NCBI GenBank assembly: GCA_947445115.1
Contig: CANFCG010000009.1
Span: forward strand, 1 to 64,000
Source of the DNA: Comamonadaceae bacterium
GTDB taxonomy: Bacteria; Pseudomonadota; Gammaproteobacteria; Burkholderiales; Burkholderiaceae_C
Length of the DNA stretch: 64,000 nt
Reading direction: 5' to 3'
The notes beneath the pieces were generated by a model. It made no database searches, was not told where the DNA came from, and saw only the letters and a list, made by a program, of their open reading frames with translations. Numbering within the stretch: position 1 is the stretch's first letter; each line of letters starts with the position of its first letter. Position numbers and translations under genes: made by a program. Shown piece after piece: positions 45,763-56,146 of the stretch.

Positions 45763-48159
45763 ATGTCTCAACTCTTTGATTCCAATGCATTAGTCGTACC
45801 TTTTGAACTATTAAGAAACAGTGATGTGGAGTCAGTAGGTGGCAAAAACGCCAGCTTAGGCGAGATGATCTCTCAGCTGCCAAGTGGCGTTAAAGTGCCC
45901 ACAGGATTTGCGACGACAGCGTATGCGTTTCGTGCGTTTTTAAAACACGAAGGACTAGACGACAAAATCAATGGCAAGCTGAACGCCTTGGACACCGAGG
46001 ACGTGAATGCACTAGCTCGCGTGGGTGCCGAGATTCGTGCCATGGTCGAAGTGCAGCCATTTCCAGCGGATCTTGAGCAGGCGATTCGCGAGGCTTTTAC
46101 AAAACTCAGTGCCGGAAATGCTGAAGCATCTTTCGCCGTGCGCTCGTCTGCAACTGCAGAAGATCTGCCAGATGCTTCGTTTGCTGGCCAACAAGAAACC
46201 TTTTTGAATGTTGTTGGCATTGAGACCGTGCTGCACAAAATGAAAGAAGTCTTCGCATCTTTGTACAACGACCGCGCCATCAGCTACCGCGTTCATCAAG
46301 GGTTCGCGCATGCCGATGTGGCGTTATCAGCAGGCGTGCAGCGCATGGTTCGTTCAGATCTTGGCGCTGCGGGCGTCATGTTTACGATGGATACGGAGAG
46401 TGGTTTTGATCAAGTCGTATTTATTACCAGCAGCTATGGCCTTGGTGAAACTGTAGTGCAGGGAGCCGTCAATCCTGACGAGTTTTATGTGCATAAACCA
46501 ATGCTCAAGGCCGGCAATCGCGCTCTGATTCGCCGCAATTTGGGGAGCAAACTGATTCAAATGGTCTTTGCAACGCCTGAGGAAAAAGCCGCCAGCGGTA
46601 AATTGGTGCGCACGATTGATGTGTCACTGGCGCAGCAGCATGCTTATTCGTTGACCGATGCCGATGTAGAGCAACTTGCCAAGTACGCTGTCATTATTGA
46701 AGATCATTACGGTCGCCCCATGGACATTGAGTGGGGCAAGGATGGTACGGACGGCGGCATCTACATTTTGCAAGCACGCCCTGAGACAGTGAAGAGCCAA
46801 GCCAAAGGCAAAGCAGAAGTGCGCTACAAACTTTTGACGAAAGGCATGGTGCTGGCTGAAGGTCGTGCGATTGGTCAAAAAATTGGCACTGGCATTGTCC
46901 GAAAAGTCGCCAGCATCAGCCAAATGGACGAAGTCCAAGTGGGTGATATTTTGGTCACGGACATGACGGATCCGAACTGGGAGCCTGTCATGAAACGCGC
47001 CAGCGCGATTGTGACTAACCGCGGCGGCAGAACTTGCCACGCGGCGATCATTGCGCGTGAACTGGGTATTCCTGCCGTGGTGGGTTGCGGCGACGCGACC
47101 GAGCGCCTCCAGACAGGTACGCTCGTCACCGTTAGCTGCGCCGAGGGGGATACGGGCTTTATTTACGAAGGTAAATTGGAGACTGAGCTGACGGAAGTCG
47201 AGCGCGGCACTATGCCCCCCATTAAAGCCAAGATCACGATGAACATCGGTAATCCGCAGTTGGCATTTGATTTTTGCCAGCTACCCAATTCGGGCGTGGG
47301 TTTGGCGAGACTTGAGTTCATCATCAATAACAACATCGGCGTGCATCCGAAGGCGATTTTGGATTACCCTGACATTGATGCCGATTTAAAATTGGCCGTG
47401 GAGGTCGCTTCTCGTGGCCATGCTTCGCCGCGGGCGTTTTATGTGGACAAAGTGGCTGAGGGCGTTGCCACGATTGCAGCCGCTTTCTGGCCTAAACCTG
47501 TCATTGTTCGACTCTCTGATTTCAAATCGAACGAGTACCGCAAGCTCGTTGGTGGCAGCCGCTACGAGCCGGAGGAAGAGAATCCAATGCTCGGGTTTAG
47601 AGGTGCGGCAAGATACGTTAGCAAAGAGTTTGGCGAAGCATTTGCGATGGAATGCGAGGCTTTGAAGCGCGTTCGCAATGAAATGGGGCTCACGAACGTA
47701 GAAATCATGGTGCCTTTTGTACGTACCTTAGGGCAGGCAAGATCTGTGAGTTTGATGCTTGAGAAATGTGGTCTTGGGCGCGGTGTGAATGGCCTGCGTC
47801 ACATCATGATGTGCGAAGTGCCGAGTAATGCTATCCTTGCGCCGCAATTTTTAGAGTATTTCGATGGCTTCTCTATTGGTTCGAACGACCTAACGCAGCT
47901 GACTCTTGGACTTGATCGTGACTCTGGTCTTGAGCTCTTGGCCAAAGACTTCGACGAGCGTGATCCTGCAGTTAAAGCCATGCTAGAGATGTCGATCAAG
48001 GCTTGCTTGGCACAAAACAAATATGTGGGGATTTGTGGCCAAGGTCCTAGCGATCACCCCGACTTCGCACGCTGGTTGGTTGATCTAGGTATCACGTCTA
48101 TTTCGCTGAATCCAGACTCGGTGGTTGCGACTTGGAAGATGCTTGCAGCGCATGAGTAA
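45763..48159 (+). CDS. ppsA: Phosphoenolpyruvate synthase
   Basis: Converts pyruvate + ATP to PEP + AMP + phosphate for gluconeogenesis. The 798-residue protein has the N-terminal ATP-grasp region ([11 protein letters not shown] and [26 protein letters not shown]), the swivelling phospho-His domain with [19 protein letters not shown], and the PEP-binding C-terminal barrel ([16 protein letters not shown]). The ATG at 45763 matches the family start MSQLF; an ATG at 45751 is also possible, and neither has a strong Shine-Dalgarno. It is divergent from ppsR and overlaps clpS by 8 bases. Confidence 0.96.
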   Translation: MSQLFDSNALVVPFELLRNSDVESVGGKNASLGEMISQLPSGVKVPTGFATTAYAFRAFLKHEGLDDKINGKLNALDTEDVNALARVGAEIRAMVEVQPFPADLEQAIREAFTKLSAGNAEASFAVRSSATAEDLPDASFAGQQETFLNVVGIETVLHKMKEVFASLYNDRAISYRVHQGFAHADVALSAGVQRMVRSDLGAAGVMFTMDTESGFDQVVFITSSYGLGETVVQGAVNPDEFYVHKPMLKAGNRALIRRNLGSKLIQMVFATPEEKAASGKLVRTIDVSLAQQHAYSLTDADVEQLAKYAVIIEDHYGRPMDIEWGKDGTDGGIYILQARPETVKSQAKGKAEVRYKLLTKGMVLAEGRAIGQKIGTGIVRKVASISQMDEVQVGDILVTDMTDPNWEPVMKRASAIVTNRGGRTCHAAIIARELGIPAVVGCGDATERLQTGTLVTVSCAEGDTGFIYEGKLETELTEVERGTMPPIKAKITMNIGNPQLAFDFCQLPNSGVGLARLEFIINNNIGVHPKAILDYPDIDADLKLAVEVASRGHASPRAFYVDKVAEGVATIAAAFWPKPVIVRLSDFKSNEYRKLVGGSRYEPEEENPMLGFRGAARYVSKEFGEAFAMECEALKRVRNEMGLTNVEIMVPFVRTLGQARSVSLMLEKCGLGRGVNGLRHIMMCEVPSNAILAPQFLEYFDGFSIGSNDLTQLTLGLDRDSGLELLAKDFDERDPAVKAMLEMSIKACLAQNKYVGICGQGPSDHPDFARWLVDLGITSISLNPDSVVATWKMLAAHE

Positions 48160-48487
48160 ACCGATCACACCTGTGATTTCTCCTGATGAGGACGGGACGG
48201 TAGTTCTAGAGCGCCGTACCGACCAAGCGAAGCCGCCGCAGATGTATCAGGTTGCGCTGTTAAACGACGACTACACGCCCATGGAGTTTGTGGTGTTTGC
48301 GATTCAAGAGTTTTTTGGCAAAGATCGCGATACGGCTATTGGCATCATGCTCAAAATTCACGTGGAAGGAAAAGGCCTTTGCGGTGTATTTTCTCGTGAT
48401 GTTGCTGCGACCAAGGTCAATACAGTCATGGAGGCTGCACAAAATGCAGGCCACCCCTTGCAAGCGGTCTCTGAGCCCATAGATTAG
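48152..48487 (+). CDS. clpS: ClpS adaptor (N-end rule)
   Basis: Delivers N-degron substrates to ClpAP. The 111-residue protein has the family core [31 protein letters not shown] and a C-terminal strand series ending [11 protein letters not shown]. The ATG overlaps the ppsA stop by 8 bases, and the gene immediately precedes its partner clpA. Confidence 0.96.
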   Translation: MSKPITPVISPDEDGTVVLERRTDQAKPPQMYQVALLNDDYTPMEFVVFAIQEFFGKDRDTAIGIMLKIHVEGKGLCGVFSRDVAATKVNTVMEAAQNAGHPLQAVSEPID

Positions 48488-48530
48488 TCACGTATAGTTA
48501 CGTTTAGAAGCATTTTCAGAAAGTTAAGCC

Positions 48531-50846
48531 ATGATTTCCCAAGAGTTAGAAACCAGTATTCAGATGGCTTTTGCAGAGGCTCGTAAAGCCCGCCACGAGT
48601 TCATTACCGTTGAGCACTTGCTGCTTGCCATGCTAGACAACCCCAGCGGCAAAGAAGTGCTGGAGGCGTGTGCCGCCAAAATCGATGATCTACGTAAATC
48701 GCTGACAGACTTCATCCAAGAAAACACGCCTATCGTGGCAGGCACGGACGATGTGGATACGCAGCCCACGCTGGGCTTTCAGCGCGTGATTCAACGAGCC
48801 ATCATGCACGTGCAATCTACGGGCACTGGCAAAAAAGAAGTTCAAGGCGCAAACATTTTGGTGGCAATTTACGGTGAAAAAGATTCTCATGCCGTCTTTT
48901 ATTTGCACCAGCAAAGCATTACACGCCTTGATGTGGTGAACTTTATCGCGCATGGTATCAAAAAGACGGACAAGCCTGAGCCGCAATCCGCCGGCACGGA
49001 GGGCGAGGAAGAGCCGGGCAAAGCAGGGGAGAAGAGCGATAAATCTTCACCACTCGATACGTATTGCCAAAACCTAAATCAGATGGCGAAAGATGGAAAG
49101 ATTGATCCACTCATTGGCCGCGAGCACGAGGTCGAGCGTGCGATTCAAATTATTTGTCGCCGCCGTAAAAATAATCCACTATTGGTGGGTGAGGCGGGCG
49201 TTGGTAAAACGGCAATTGCAGAAGGCCTTGCTTGGCGCATTACGCAAAATGAAGTGCCCGATGTGTTGGCGGATGCGGTTGTGTATTCGTTGGATACGGG
49301 AACACTGCTTGCGGGAACCAAATATCGCGGTGACTTTGAGGCACGCTTAAAGGGCGTATTGAAGCAACTCAAAGAAAAACCAAATGCCGTTTTGTTTATT
49401 GACGAAATACACACCATCATCGGTGCGGGATCGGCTTCGGGCGGAACGCTTGATGCATCTAACTTGCTCAAGCCAGCGCTCGCGAATGGTCAGCTCAAGT
49501 GCATTGGTGCCACAACCTTTACCGAATACCGAGGCATTTTTGAAAAAGATGCTGCGCTATCTCGTCGCTTCCAAAAAATCGACGTCAACGAACCGACGGT
49601 GGAACAAACTACCGAGATTTTGAAGGGACTGAAGTCTCGTTTCGAAGAGCATCACAACGTGACCTACACAGTCGATGCGCTGCAGGCGGCTGCGGAGCTA
49701 TCCGCTAAGTACATCAATGATCGCCACTTGCCAGACAAAGCGATTGACGTGATTGACGAGGCAGGCGCTGCACAGCGTATCGCCAAGCCTGAATTGCGTA
49801 AAACGATTATCGACAAAGCCGAGGTTGAGGCCATTATTGCCAAGATTGCACGTATCCCGCCTGCGAATGTGTCTAATGATGACCGCAGCAAGTTGCAAAC
49901 CCTAGAGCGTGATTTAAAGAACGTTGTTTTTGGCCAAGACAAAGCCGTGGATGCGCTCGCGTCTGCCGTCAAGATGGCACGCTCGGGCATTGGTAAAACT
50001 GACAAACCGATTGGTTCGTTCCTGTTCTCAGGTCCAACGGGAGTGGGTAAGACCGAAGCCGCCAAGCAGCTTGCTTACATCATGGGCATTGAACTCATTC
50101 GCTTTGATATGAGCGAGTACATGGAACGTCATGCGGTGAGCCGATTGATTGGTGCGCCTCCAGGCTATGTGGGCTTTGACCAAGGTGGTTTGCTAACGGA
50201 GGCCATTACCAAGAAGCCACACTGCGTGCTGCTCTTGGACGAGATTGAGAAAGCGCATCCTGATGTGTTCAATGTACTTTTGCAGGTGATGGATCACGGC
50301 ACGCTAACCGATAACAACGGACGCAAGGCGGACTTTAGAAACGTCATCATCATCATGACGACAAACGCTGGCGCTGAGACGATGAACAAGGCCACGATTG
50401 GCTTTACCAATGCACGCCAAGCGGGTGATGAAATGGCGGACATTAAGCGTTTGTTTACGCCAGAGTTCCGAAATCGTTTAGATGCGATGGTGAGTTTCAA
50501 AGCGCTGGATGAAAACATCATCATTCGTGTGGTTGATAAGTTCCTACTTCAATTGGAAACGCAATTACAAGAGAAAAAAGTTGAAGTCTCATTTAGTGAC
50601 GCATTGCGTAAGCACCTAGCGAAGAAGGGCTTTGACCCACTCATGGGCGCGCGTCCGATGCAACGCTTGATTCAAGACACGATTCGTAAGGCTTTGGCTG
50701 ATGAACTCTTGTTTGGCCGCCTGACAAAAGGCGGTAGCTTAGATGTGGACATTGATGACACGGGCGAAGTGGTCCTGAACATTGCTTCGCTCGATGAGCC
50801 TCCAGCTGGTAAACCGAAAAAGAAAGCATCACAGACGGTGCAATAA
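48531..50846 (+). CDS. clpA: ATP-dependent Clp protease ATP-binding subunit ClpA
   Basis: AAA+ unfoldase that feeds ClpP. The 771-residue protein has an N-terminal double Clp repeat, first Walker A GEAGVGKTAIAEGLAW with VLFIDEIHTIIGAGSASGG, and second Walker A GPTGVGKTEAAKQLAY with DMSEYMERHAVSRLIGAPPGYVG. An IGF-type ClpP loop is suggested by KATIGFTNAR. ClpP is not in the window. A terminator begins at the stop codon. Confidence 0.97.
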   Translation: MISQELETSIQMAFAEARKARHEFITVEHLLLAMLDNPSGKEVLEACAAKIDDLRKSLTDFIQENTPIVAGTDDVDTQPTLGFQRVIQRAIMHVQSTGTGKKEVQGANILVAIYGEKDSHAVFYLHQQSITRLDVVNFIAHGIKKTDKPEPQSAGTEGEEEPGKAGEKSDKSSPLDTYCQNLNQMAKDGKIDPLIGREHEVERAIQIICRRRKNNPLLVGEAGVGKTAIAEGLAWRITQNEVPDVLADAVVYSLDTGTLLAGTKYRGDFEARLKGVLKQLKEKPNAVLFIDEIHTIIGAGSASGGTLDASNLLKPALANGQLKCIGATTFTEYRGIFEKDAALSRRFQKIDVNEPTVEQTTEILKGLKSRFEEHHNVTYTVDALQAAAELSAKYINDRHLPDKAIDVIDEAGAAQRIAKPELRKTIIDKAEVEAIIAKIARIPPANVSNDDRSKLQTLERDLKNVVFGQDKAVDALASAVKMARSGIGKTDKPIGSFLFSGPTGVGKTEAAKQLAYIMGIELIRFDMSEYMERHAVSRLIGAPPGYVGFDQGGLLTEAITKKPHCVLLLDEIEKAHPDVFNVLLQVMDHGTLTDNNGRKADFRNVIIIMTTNAGAETMNKATIGFTNARQAGDEMADIKRLFTPEFRNRLDAMVSFKALDENIIIRVVDKFLLQLETQLQEKKVEVSFSDALRKHLAKKGFDPLMGARPMQRLIQDTIRKALADELLFGRLTKGGSLDVDIDDTGEVVLNIASLDEPPAGKPKKKASQTVQ

Positions 50847-50876
50847 AAAAAGCGACTCTATTGAGTCGCTTTTTTT
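50845..50876. terminator. Bidirectional terminator between clpA and rimO
   Basis: A perfect 8-bp stem AGCGACTC / GAGTCGCT with loop TATT, preceded by six A and followed by six T. It lies between convergent clpA and rimO. Confidence 0.95.
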
Positions 50877-50894
50877 GATCTTGCAAAGATCAAA

Positions 50895-52295
50895 TTAGAT
50901 TGGCGCAGCTATTAAATCGTGGCCATCCACGCCAACTATGCGGGCACGTGTGAACTCCCCGACTTTTAGCTGCTTACTAATTTTTTCAGGAGGCAATAAC
51001 TTCACCACGCCATCAATTTCTGGTGCGTCAGCATAAGTTCTGCCCACACCACCTTTTTTGCCAAGACCTGGCGCGCTGTCAATCAGTACTTGCATGGTCG
51101 CGCCAATACGCGATTGAAGTTTGGTGCTAGATACTTCTTCGGCGACCGCCATAAATCTTGCTCGGCGCTCTTCGCGTAGTCCAATCGGCAGCATGCCTTC
51201 AATCTTGTTGGCTTCTGCGCCTGTCACGTTGGAATAGGCGAAGCAGCCGGCACGGTCGATTTTGGCCTCAAGCATAAAGTCCAGCAGATGTGAAAATTCT
51301 TCTTCGGTTTCACCAGGAAATCCCGCGATGAAGGTCGATCGGATGACGATCTCGGGACATGCTTCGCGCCATACCGCAATACGCTCCAAGTTGCGCTCAC
51401 CACTAGCCGGGCGTTTCATGCGCTTTAAAACATCAGGGTGGCTATGCTGAAGTGGCACATCTAAATACGGTAAGACCAAGCCTTCGGCCATGAGTGGGAT
51501 GACCGCATCCACGCTGGGGTAGGGGTACACATAATGCAAGCGAACCCAAGCGCCATATGGCTTGGCGAGCTGTCCTAGCTCGGCAACCAAATCCAACATG
51601 CGCGTTTTGACTGGCTTGCCTTCGAAAAATCCTGTGCGATATTTAACGTCTACGCCATATGCCGACGTATCTTGACTAATGACGAGTAGTTCTTTCACGC
51701 CACCTGCAAACAAGGCTTCGGCTTCTTTGAGCACATCGCCAATCGGGCGACTTACTAGATCGCCGCGCATCGATGGGATGATGCAAAACGTACAGCGATG
51801 GTTGCAGCCTTCGCTAATTTTTAGGTACGCGTAATGCTTAGGTGTCAACTTGATGCCAAAGCTGGGTGTCAAATCGACAAACGGATCGTGCCTCTTCGGT
51901 AAATGCAGATGCACCGCATCCATCACTTCTTGCGTGGCGTGAGGGCCTGTGACGGCCAGCACGCTTGGGTGCATCTTTCGAACGAGATTTTGATCTGTCG
52001 CTCCGCCGCTGGTGTCCGCACTGCCGTCTACGGCTTTAGAGCCCAAGCACCCAGTCACGATGACTCTGCCATTCGCTGCAAGTGCTTCGCCAATCGTATC
52101 TAAACTTTCTTTGACGGCATCGTCAATAAATCCGCAGGTGTTGACGATGACTAAATCGGCGCCTTCAAATGTTTTACTAGTCTCGTAGCCTTCTGCCGAT
52201 AGCTGAGTGAGGATGAGCTCGGAGTCGGTCAGGGCTTTAGGGCAACCCAGGCTAACAAATCCCACTTTTGGCGCTCTGGCCGTTGTCACACTCAT
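50895..52295 (-). CDS. rimO: Ribosomal protein S12 methylthiotransferase RimO
   Basis: Radical-SAM enzyme that methylthiolates S12 Asp88. The 466-residue protein has MTTase cysteines Cys18, Cys54 and Cys83, the radical-SAM cluster Cys165-Cys169-Cys172 in CNHRCTFC, and a C-terminal TRAM domain ending [14 protein letters not shown]. The start [18 protein letters not shown] is chosen over a longer frame that reads into phaR. It overlaps phaR by 4 bases. Confidence 0.96.
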   Translation of the reverse strand: MSVTTARAPKVGFVSLGCPKALTDSELILTQLSAEGYETSKTFEGADLVIVNTCGFIDDAVKESLDTIGEALAANGRVIVTGCLGSKAVDGSADTSGGATDQNLVRKMHPSVLAVTGPHATQEVMDAVHLHLPKRHDPFVDLTPSFGIKLTPKHYAYLKISEGCNHRCTFCIIPSMRGDLVSRPIGDVLKEAEALFAGGVKELLVISQDTSAYGVDVKYRTGFFEGKPVKTRMLDLVAELGQLAKPYGAWVRLHYVYPYPSVDAVIPLMAEGLVLPYLDVPLQHSHPDVLKRMKRPASGERNLERIAVWREACPEIVIRSTFIAGFPGETEEEFSHLLDFMLEAKIDRAGCFAYSNVTGAEANKIEGMLPIGLREERRARFMAVAEEVSSTKLQSRIGATMQVLIDSAPGLGKKGGVGRTYADAPEIDGVVKLLPPEKISKQLKVGEFTRARIVGVDGHDLIAAPI

Positions 52296-52774
52296 GGTTT
52301 TTTCATTCCAAATAAATTCATCATTTGCTCTTGCATGCCGCTGAGTTGATTCGTCCAAGCCTCTGGTTTAAAGACTTGCGTCACAGGCGTCAGCGGCGTG
52401 GATTGCGCGGTAAATTGTTTTTGCATATCGGCAAAAGCTTGCATGTTTTTTTCTAAATAATTGCCCATAAAACCCTGCATGGCATGACCATAGGTACGAA
52501 TTAAATTACCAAGTACGGCCTCACTAAATAAAGGTGCGCCGCCAGCTTCTTCTTCCAAAATAATTTGTAACAGCATTGCCCTTGTGAGGTCTTCATCTGT
52601 CTTGGCGTCGCGCACTTTGAATGCTGCTCCAGCCATCACTAGGCGTTTGATATCCGAGAGCGTAATGTAGTTCGACGTCAGCGTGTCATACAGCCGGCGA
52701 TTGGGGTATTTTTTAATCACACGTTCCTCGCTAGGAGGGGACGCTGCTTCTACTTTTTTGTTTTTAGTGGCCAC
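52292..52774 (-). CDS. phaR: Polyhydroxyalkanoate synthesis repressor PhaR
   Basis: Binds PHB and DNA and represses phasin and PHA genes in Burkholderiales. The 160-residue protein has the N-terminal PHB_acc_N domain ([29 protein letters not shown]) and two PHB_acc repeats ([15 protein letters not shown] and [16 protein letters not shown]). Its presence suggests the organism stores PHB, although no synthase is in the window. Its end overlaps the rimO start by 4 bases. Confidence 0.95.
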   Translation of the reverse strand: MATKNKKVEAASPPSEERVIKKYPNRRLYDTLTSNYITLSDIKRLVMAGAAFKVRDAKTDEDLTRAMLLQIILEEEAGGAPLFSEAVLGNLIRTYGHAMQGFMGNYLEKNMQAFADMQKQFTAQSTPLTPVTQVFKPEAWTNQLSGMQEQMMNLFGMKKP

Positions 52775-52814
52775 TGTTTCATCCTGCTAAAAAGAGGGTT
52801 GTGCCAGCAGAAAC

Positions 52815-52891
52815 TGGTAGGCGGTATTGGAATCGAACCAACGACCTCCTCGATGTCAACGAGGCGCTCTAACCATCTGAGCTAACCGCCT
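52815..52891 (-). tRNA. tRNA-Val (anticodon GAC)
   Basis: Minus-strand cloverleaf with acceptor AGGCGGT / ACCGCCT, discriminator A and encoded CCA. The D-arm is GCTCAGATGGTTAGAGC, the anticodon stem CCTCG / CGAGG encloses loop TTGACAT (anticodon GAC), and the T-arm is GTTGGTTCGATTCCAAT. It lies just downstream of the iron operon, on the same strand. Confidence 0.95.
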
Positions 52892-52928
52892 AGAGTCTGA
52901 TACTTCAACTTAATGAAGCAAGTTTGCT

Positions 52929-52934
52929 AGTATA
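52929..52934 (-). promoter_or_regulatory. Candidate -10 box for tRNA-Val
   Basis: TATACT on the minus strand, 37 bases upstream of the tRNA 5' end. The -35 is not clear. Confidence 0.3.
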
Positions 52935-52948
52935 GCAGAGAATCAGAA

Positions 52949-53692
52949 TTAAAACTCGTATTCTGTTTGAACTCGAAGTATCGTTGCAGGCGAGGCAGTC
53001 GTTGTGCCATGCAAGAGTGCTGCGTTCCATTTAACTTTTTGTTTCGGCGCTAAGTTAATAGCACCAAAAATAGCGGGGCCAAATTGATGGATTTGATTCG
53101 ATGAACTATCCCAGTTGTAAGGCCTTCCCACAGATCCGAAGGCTTGTGCGCCCCATTCAAACTGAGTCGATTGACGATACTTGAGCTGCATTTGGTACTG
53201 TAGCACGGTATCAAATGAGGCGCTCGCTTGCACATGTTTTTGGATCAATACGTTTAAATTTCCTTGGATCTGCCCCCACTCCTTTTGAATGAGTGGACCA
53301 TAGGTGATTTCGTAACCTTCCGTACGATCCTTGGGGCGTTCGATCTCTAGTAAAAATCCAAGATCAATGGGATGCTTGCCTGTCTCGAGCAATTGAAATT
53401 TATTCTCCCACTCCCATGCGTCAAAGGCATTGGTTTCGCCAGGGAGGGCTTGATATTTTGCATAGATCTCTGTGAACCACCACGAGTTAACTCCCAGGCC
53501 TAAACCCAAAGAAGCGGCCGATTGGCGTGTACCATCTTTATTTTTTTGCCCCCCCCACTTGAAATCAATTTCACGTTCGCCCTCCTCAACGTTGGCCATG
53601 CGAACGTAATCGTTGGGGGCGGCGTACACCGTACTCATCGAAATCAGCGCCGAGCAGGCAAGCAGCGGCCCAAGCGCCTTAAAGCATTTCAT
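52949..53692 (-). CDS. Predicted outer-membrane beta-barrel protein (iron operon)
   Basis: This 247-residue precursor has a signal peptide cleaved near VYAA-PN (about residue 25). It is rich in alternating hydrophobic and aromatic strands (ASLGLGLGVNSWWFTEIYAKYQAL, NLNVLIQKHVQAS) and ends in Phe, as outer-membrane barrels do. I do not recognise a named family. It is 23 bases downstream of the FTR1 permease on the same strand, so it is probably part of the same Fur-controlled transcript and might be an iron-related porin or scaffold. That role is inference. Confidence 0.65.
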   Translation of the reverse strand: MKCFKALGPLLACSALISMSTVYAAPNDYVRMANVEEGEREIDFKWGGQKNKDGTRQSAASLGLGLGVNSWWFTEIYAKYQALPGETNAFDAWEWENKFQLLETGKHPIDLGFLLEIERPKDRTEGYEITYGPLIQKEWGQIQGNLNVLIQKHVQASASFDTVLQYQMQLKYRQSTQFEWGAQAFGSVGRPYNWDSSSNQIHQFGPAIFGAINLAPKQKVKWNAALLHGTTTASPATILRVQTEYEF

Positions 53693-53715
53693 ATTTATCC
53701 TTTAGATTGAATTGG

Positions 53716-54531
53716 CTATTTTTTTAAAGCCATACGCTTGGCTTGCTGCGTTGCAAGAGCAATGAGGGCGATAGCGCCGGCATAAAACAGGAGCTGTAGA
53801 GGGGAAGGCCTTGCGTCATAGCCTACCAAGGCACGAAAGATCGCCCCTATCGCTGAATCCATGGGTAAAACGGACGATGTATCCCATAGTGGCTCTGTCC
53901 ATCGCTGAATTAAGCCCGATTGCGTTAGTGCTCTTGCTAATTGAGCCGCCAAAGCCCCTGCCATGACGAGTACCCAGGCGTTTGTCACGGTAAAAAAATG
54001 CTGGACTTTGATTCTGGACAGCCCTGCATAAACCAGAGCGCCGCAAACCACGCCAGAGACTAATCCAATACCAACGCCCACCAACATCGAACGGCCATCT
54101 TGTGCTGAGCCTGACATAAAACCTGAAACAAAAATGACGGTTTCGCTACCTTCGCGCAAAACAGCAAGCGCCACCGCTATTGCAAGCGCCCATAAGGTGC
54201 CAGAGCCACTCTTTGCCACATATCCCAATTGCTTAGCTGTTTGAACGGTCTCTTGGGTATGTGTTGACACCCAAACACAGTGCCAAGTCAACATGAGCAA
54301 TGCAATAGAGATGATGCTGATGTTGAGAAAATCTTGCCCAAGACCTTCACCTAATGCACTAATGCGCTCCATGGCGAATGCCAAGCCTACTGCGCCAAGG
54401 CTACCAGCGACCACGCCCAAACTGAGCCACTGGGTGCGGCGTAGTAATCCACGTGTGGCGGCTGCGATGATTCCGACAAATAAGGCGGCTTCAAGCGTCT
54501 CACGAAAAACGATGAGTGCAGTCGCAAACAT
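53716..54531 (-). CDS. FTR1-family iron permease
   Basis: Transports iron across the inner membrane. The 271-residue protein has seven hydrophobic segments and both iron-exchange REXXE motifs: RETLE (10-14) in the first helix and REGSE (126-130) in the fourth. It resembles the EfeU/FtrC permease. It is 2 bases after the cupredoxin gene, which supports an Ftr-type ferrous iron system. No P19/FtrA or FtrD polyferredoxin gene is present. Confidence 0.92.
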   Translation of the reverse strand: MFATALIVFRETLEAALFVGIIAAATRGLLRRTQWLSLGVVAGSLGAVGLAFAMERISALGEGLGQDFLNISIISIALLMLTWHCVWVSTHTQETVQTAKQLGYVAKSGSGTLWALAIAVALAVLREGSETVIFVSGFMSGSAQDGRSMLVGVGIGLVSGVVCGALVYAGLSRIKVQHFFTVTNAWVLVMAGALAAQLARALTQSGLIQRWTEPLWDTSSVLPMDSAIGAIFRALVGYDARPSPLQLLFYAGAIALIALATQQAKRMALKK

Positions 54532-54533
54532 AA

Positions 54534-54875
54534 TTACTCCACGACCACAACGCCTTTAGCGGTTGCTTCGTTGTATTCGCCAAAAAACTCATAACGACCA
54601 GGCTTCAATGGGCCAATATAAATGGTGGCTTTTATTCCGCTAGGAACGACTTTCTCTCGGTTTAACTTATGGCTTTCAAACTCTTCGGGCGTACTGTCTT
54701 GGTTGTGCACGACTAGTTTAATTCGCTGATTCGCAGGCACTTTGATTTCGGTGGGTTCGAAGCGATGATTCTTGATGACAAGCAAAACCTCAAGCTCTGC
54801 TGCAAAGCTTTGCAAAGAGCCCAAGAGGAGAAGGGATGCAAGAAGCGATCGGATAAATACGGGGCGAGTTAGCAT
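54534..54875 (-). CDS. Periplasmic cupredoxin-like protein (FtrB-type)
   Basis: This 113-residue precursor has a signal peptide cleaved near SFAA-EL (about residue 26), then a cupredoxin fold (VLLVIKNHRFEPTEIKVPANQRIKLVVHNQDSTPEEFESH and GPLKPGRYEFFGEYNEATAKG). It has no cysteine, so it cannot form a type-1 blue copper site, as in other FTR1-associated members. In Ftr systems this protein is thought to work with the permease in Fe(II) uptake. The ATG at 54875 (GGAG upstream) is preferred over a TTG at 54881. Confidence 0.88.
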   Translation of the reverse strand: MLTRPVFIRSLLASLLLLGSLQSFAAELEVLLVIKNHRFEPTEIKVPANQRIKLVVHNQDSTPEEFESHKLNREKVVPSGIKATIYIGPLKPGRYEFFGEYNEATAKGVVVVE

Positions 54876-54911
54876 TTTCAAAACTCCAGTTTTTTGGGAT
54901 GCGTCAATTGT

Positions 54912-54932
54912 AATTGAGAATTATTCTCAATT
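54912..54932 (-). promoter_or_regulatory. Fur box
   Basis: A perfect 21-bp palindrome: 10-bp half-site AATTGAGAAT, one central T, then ATTCTCAATT. This matches the GAGAAT-N-ATTCTC core of Fur boxes. It lies 36 bases upstream of the cupredoxin start, with a TTGCCA (minus strand, 54941-54946) as possible -35, so Fur binding would block the promoter when iron is plentiful. Confidence 0.88.
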
Positions 54933-54973
54933 CTGGACGATGGCAAAAAATGTGAGTTTTTCAATTATTGTCA

Positions 54974-56146
54974 TCAAAATGAACGCGGCATCCTTAAGAC
55001 ATGCTCGGCAACGTAGGACAAAATTAGATTTGTTGAAATCGGTGCAACTTGGTACAGGCGTGTCTCGCGGAACTTACGCTCGATATCGTATTCGGCTGCA
55101 AAGCCAAAGCCTCCATGAGTTTGTAGTGCCGCCTCTGCGGCTTCCCAGGACGCCTTGGCGCACAAATACTTGGCCATATTGGCTTCTTTGCCACAAGGCT
55201 GGTGCCTATCAAATAACTCTGCGGCGCGATAGCGCATTAAGTTCGCCGCTTCAGTCTCGATCAGAGCGGCGGCCAAGGGGAATTGCACGCCTTGATTTTG
55301 TCCAATTGGACGGTTGAACACAATGCGCTCATTGGCGTACTGAGTTGCTTTTTCCAAAAGCCAGTACGCATCGCCAATGCACTCAGCAGCAATCAAGGTG
55401 CGCTCAGCATTTAAACCATCCAAAATGTACCGAAAACCTTTGCCTTCCTCGCCAATTAAGTTTTCAGCAGGAATCTCTAAGTTGTCAAAAAACACCTCGT
55501 TGGTTTCGTGATTAACCATATTTCGTATGGGTTTGACCGTCATACCACTTTGCATTGCCTTGGCAATGTCAACCATGAAAATCGAGAGCCCTTCTGTTTT
55601 GCGCTGCACATCCGCAATCGGTGTGGTACGCGCCAGCAAAATCATCCAATCCGAATGCTGAACACGCGAAATCCAGACCTTTTGCCCGTTGACGATGTAA
55701 CGGTCACCGCCAATGGATTTCACTGCTGTGGTTTTAAGCTGCGTGGTATCCGTGCCGGTTGTAGGCTCAGTAACGGCCATTGTTTGCAGACGCAGTTTGC
55801 CAGTTGCAATATCAGGTAGCCAGCGCTGTTTTTGAGCCTCGGATCCGTGGCGCAAGAGCGTCCCCATGTTGTACATCTGCCCATGGCAAGCGCCCGCATT
55901 GCCTCCGCTTCGGTTGATTTCTTCCATGATGACACTGGCCTCAACGAGTCCAAGGCCGCTACCCCCAAAGGCTTGTGGGATAAGGGCTGCCAGCCATCCT
56001 GCTTCGGTGAGCGCATTGACAAAAGCTTCGGGATAAGCCCGTGCTTCATCAACGCCTTGCCAATAGGGACCGTCAAAAGGTTTGCATACAGCACGAACGC
56101 CATCGCGGATGTCCGCGTGGCGTTCGTCAAATGAGGAAATGCTCAA
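54974..56146 (-). CDS. Acyl-CoA dehydrogenase family protein
   Basis: FAD-dependent alpha,beta-desaturation of an acyl-CoA is predicted. The 390-residue protein has the FAD block MAVTEPTTGTDTTQLKT near residues 126-142, KVWISRVQHSDWMILL, and the C-terminal LQTHGGFGFAAEYDIERKFRETR. Where many family members have IYEGTNEIQ with the catalytic Glu, this one reads LYQVAPISTNLILSY, so the catalytic base must lie elsewhere. It overlaps the Bug gene by 4 bases and ends the operon. Confidence 0.9.
   Translation of the reverse strand: MSISSFDERHADIRDGVRAVCKPFDGPYWQGVDEARAYPEAFVNALTEAGWLAALIPQAFGGSGLGLVEASVIMEEINRSGGNAGACHGQMYNMGTLLRHGSEAQKQRWLPDIATGKLRLQTMAVTEPTTGTDTTQLKTTAVKSIGGDRYIVNGQKVWISRVQHSDWMILLARTTPIADVQRKTEGLSIFMVDIAKAMQSGMTVKPIRNMVNHETNEVFFDNLEIPAENLIGEEGKGFRYILDGLNAERTLIAAECIGDAYWLLEKATQYANERIVFNRPIGQNQGVQFPLAAALIETEAANLMRYRAAELFDRHQPCGKEANMAKYLCAKASWEAAEAALQTHGGFGFAAEYDIERKFRETRLYQVAPISTNLILSYVAEHVLRMPRSF

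Noticed and set aside
53693-54973. EfeUOB-type acid-induced iron system
   Set aside because: The cupredoxin is a small stand-alone protein and no EfeB peroxidase or EfeO M75 domain is present; an FtrB/FtrC-like pair fits better.
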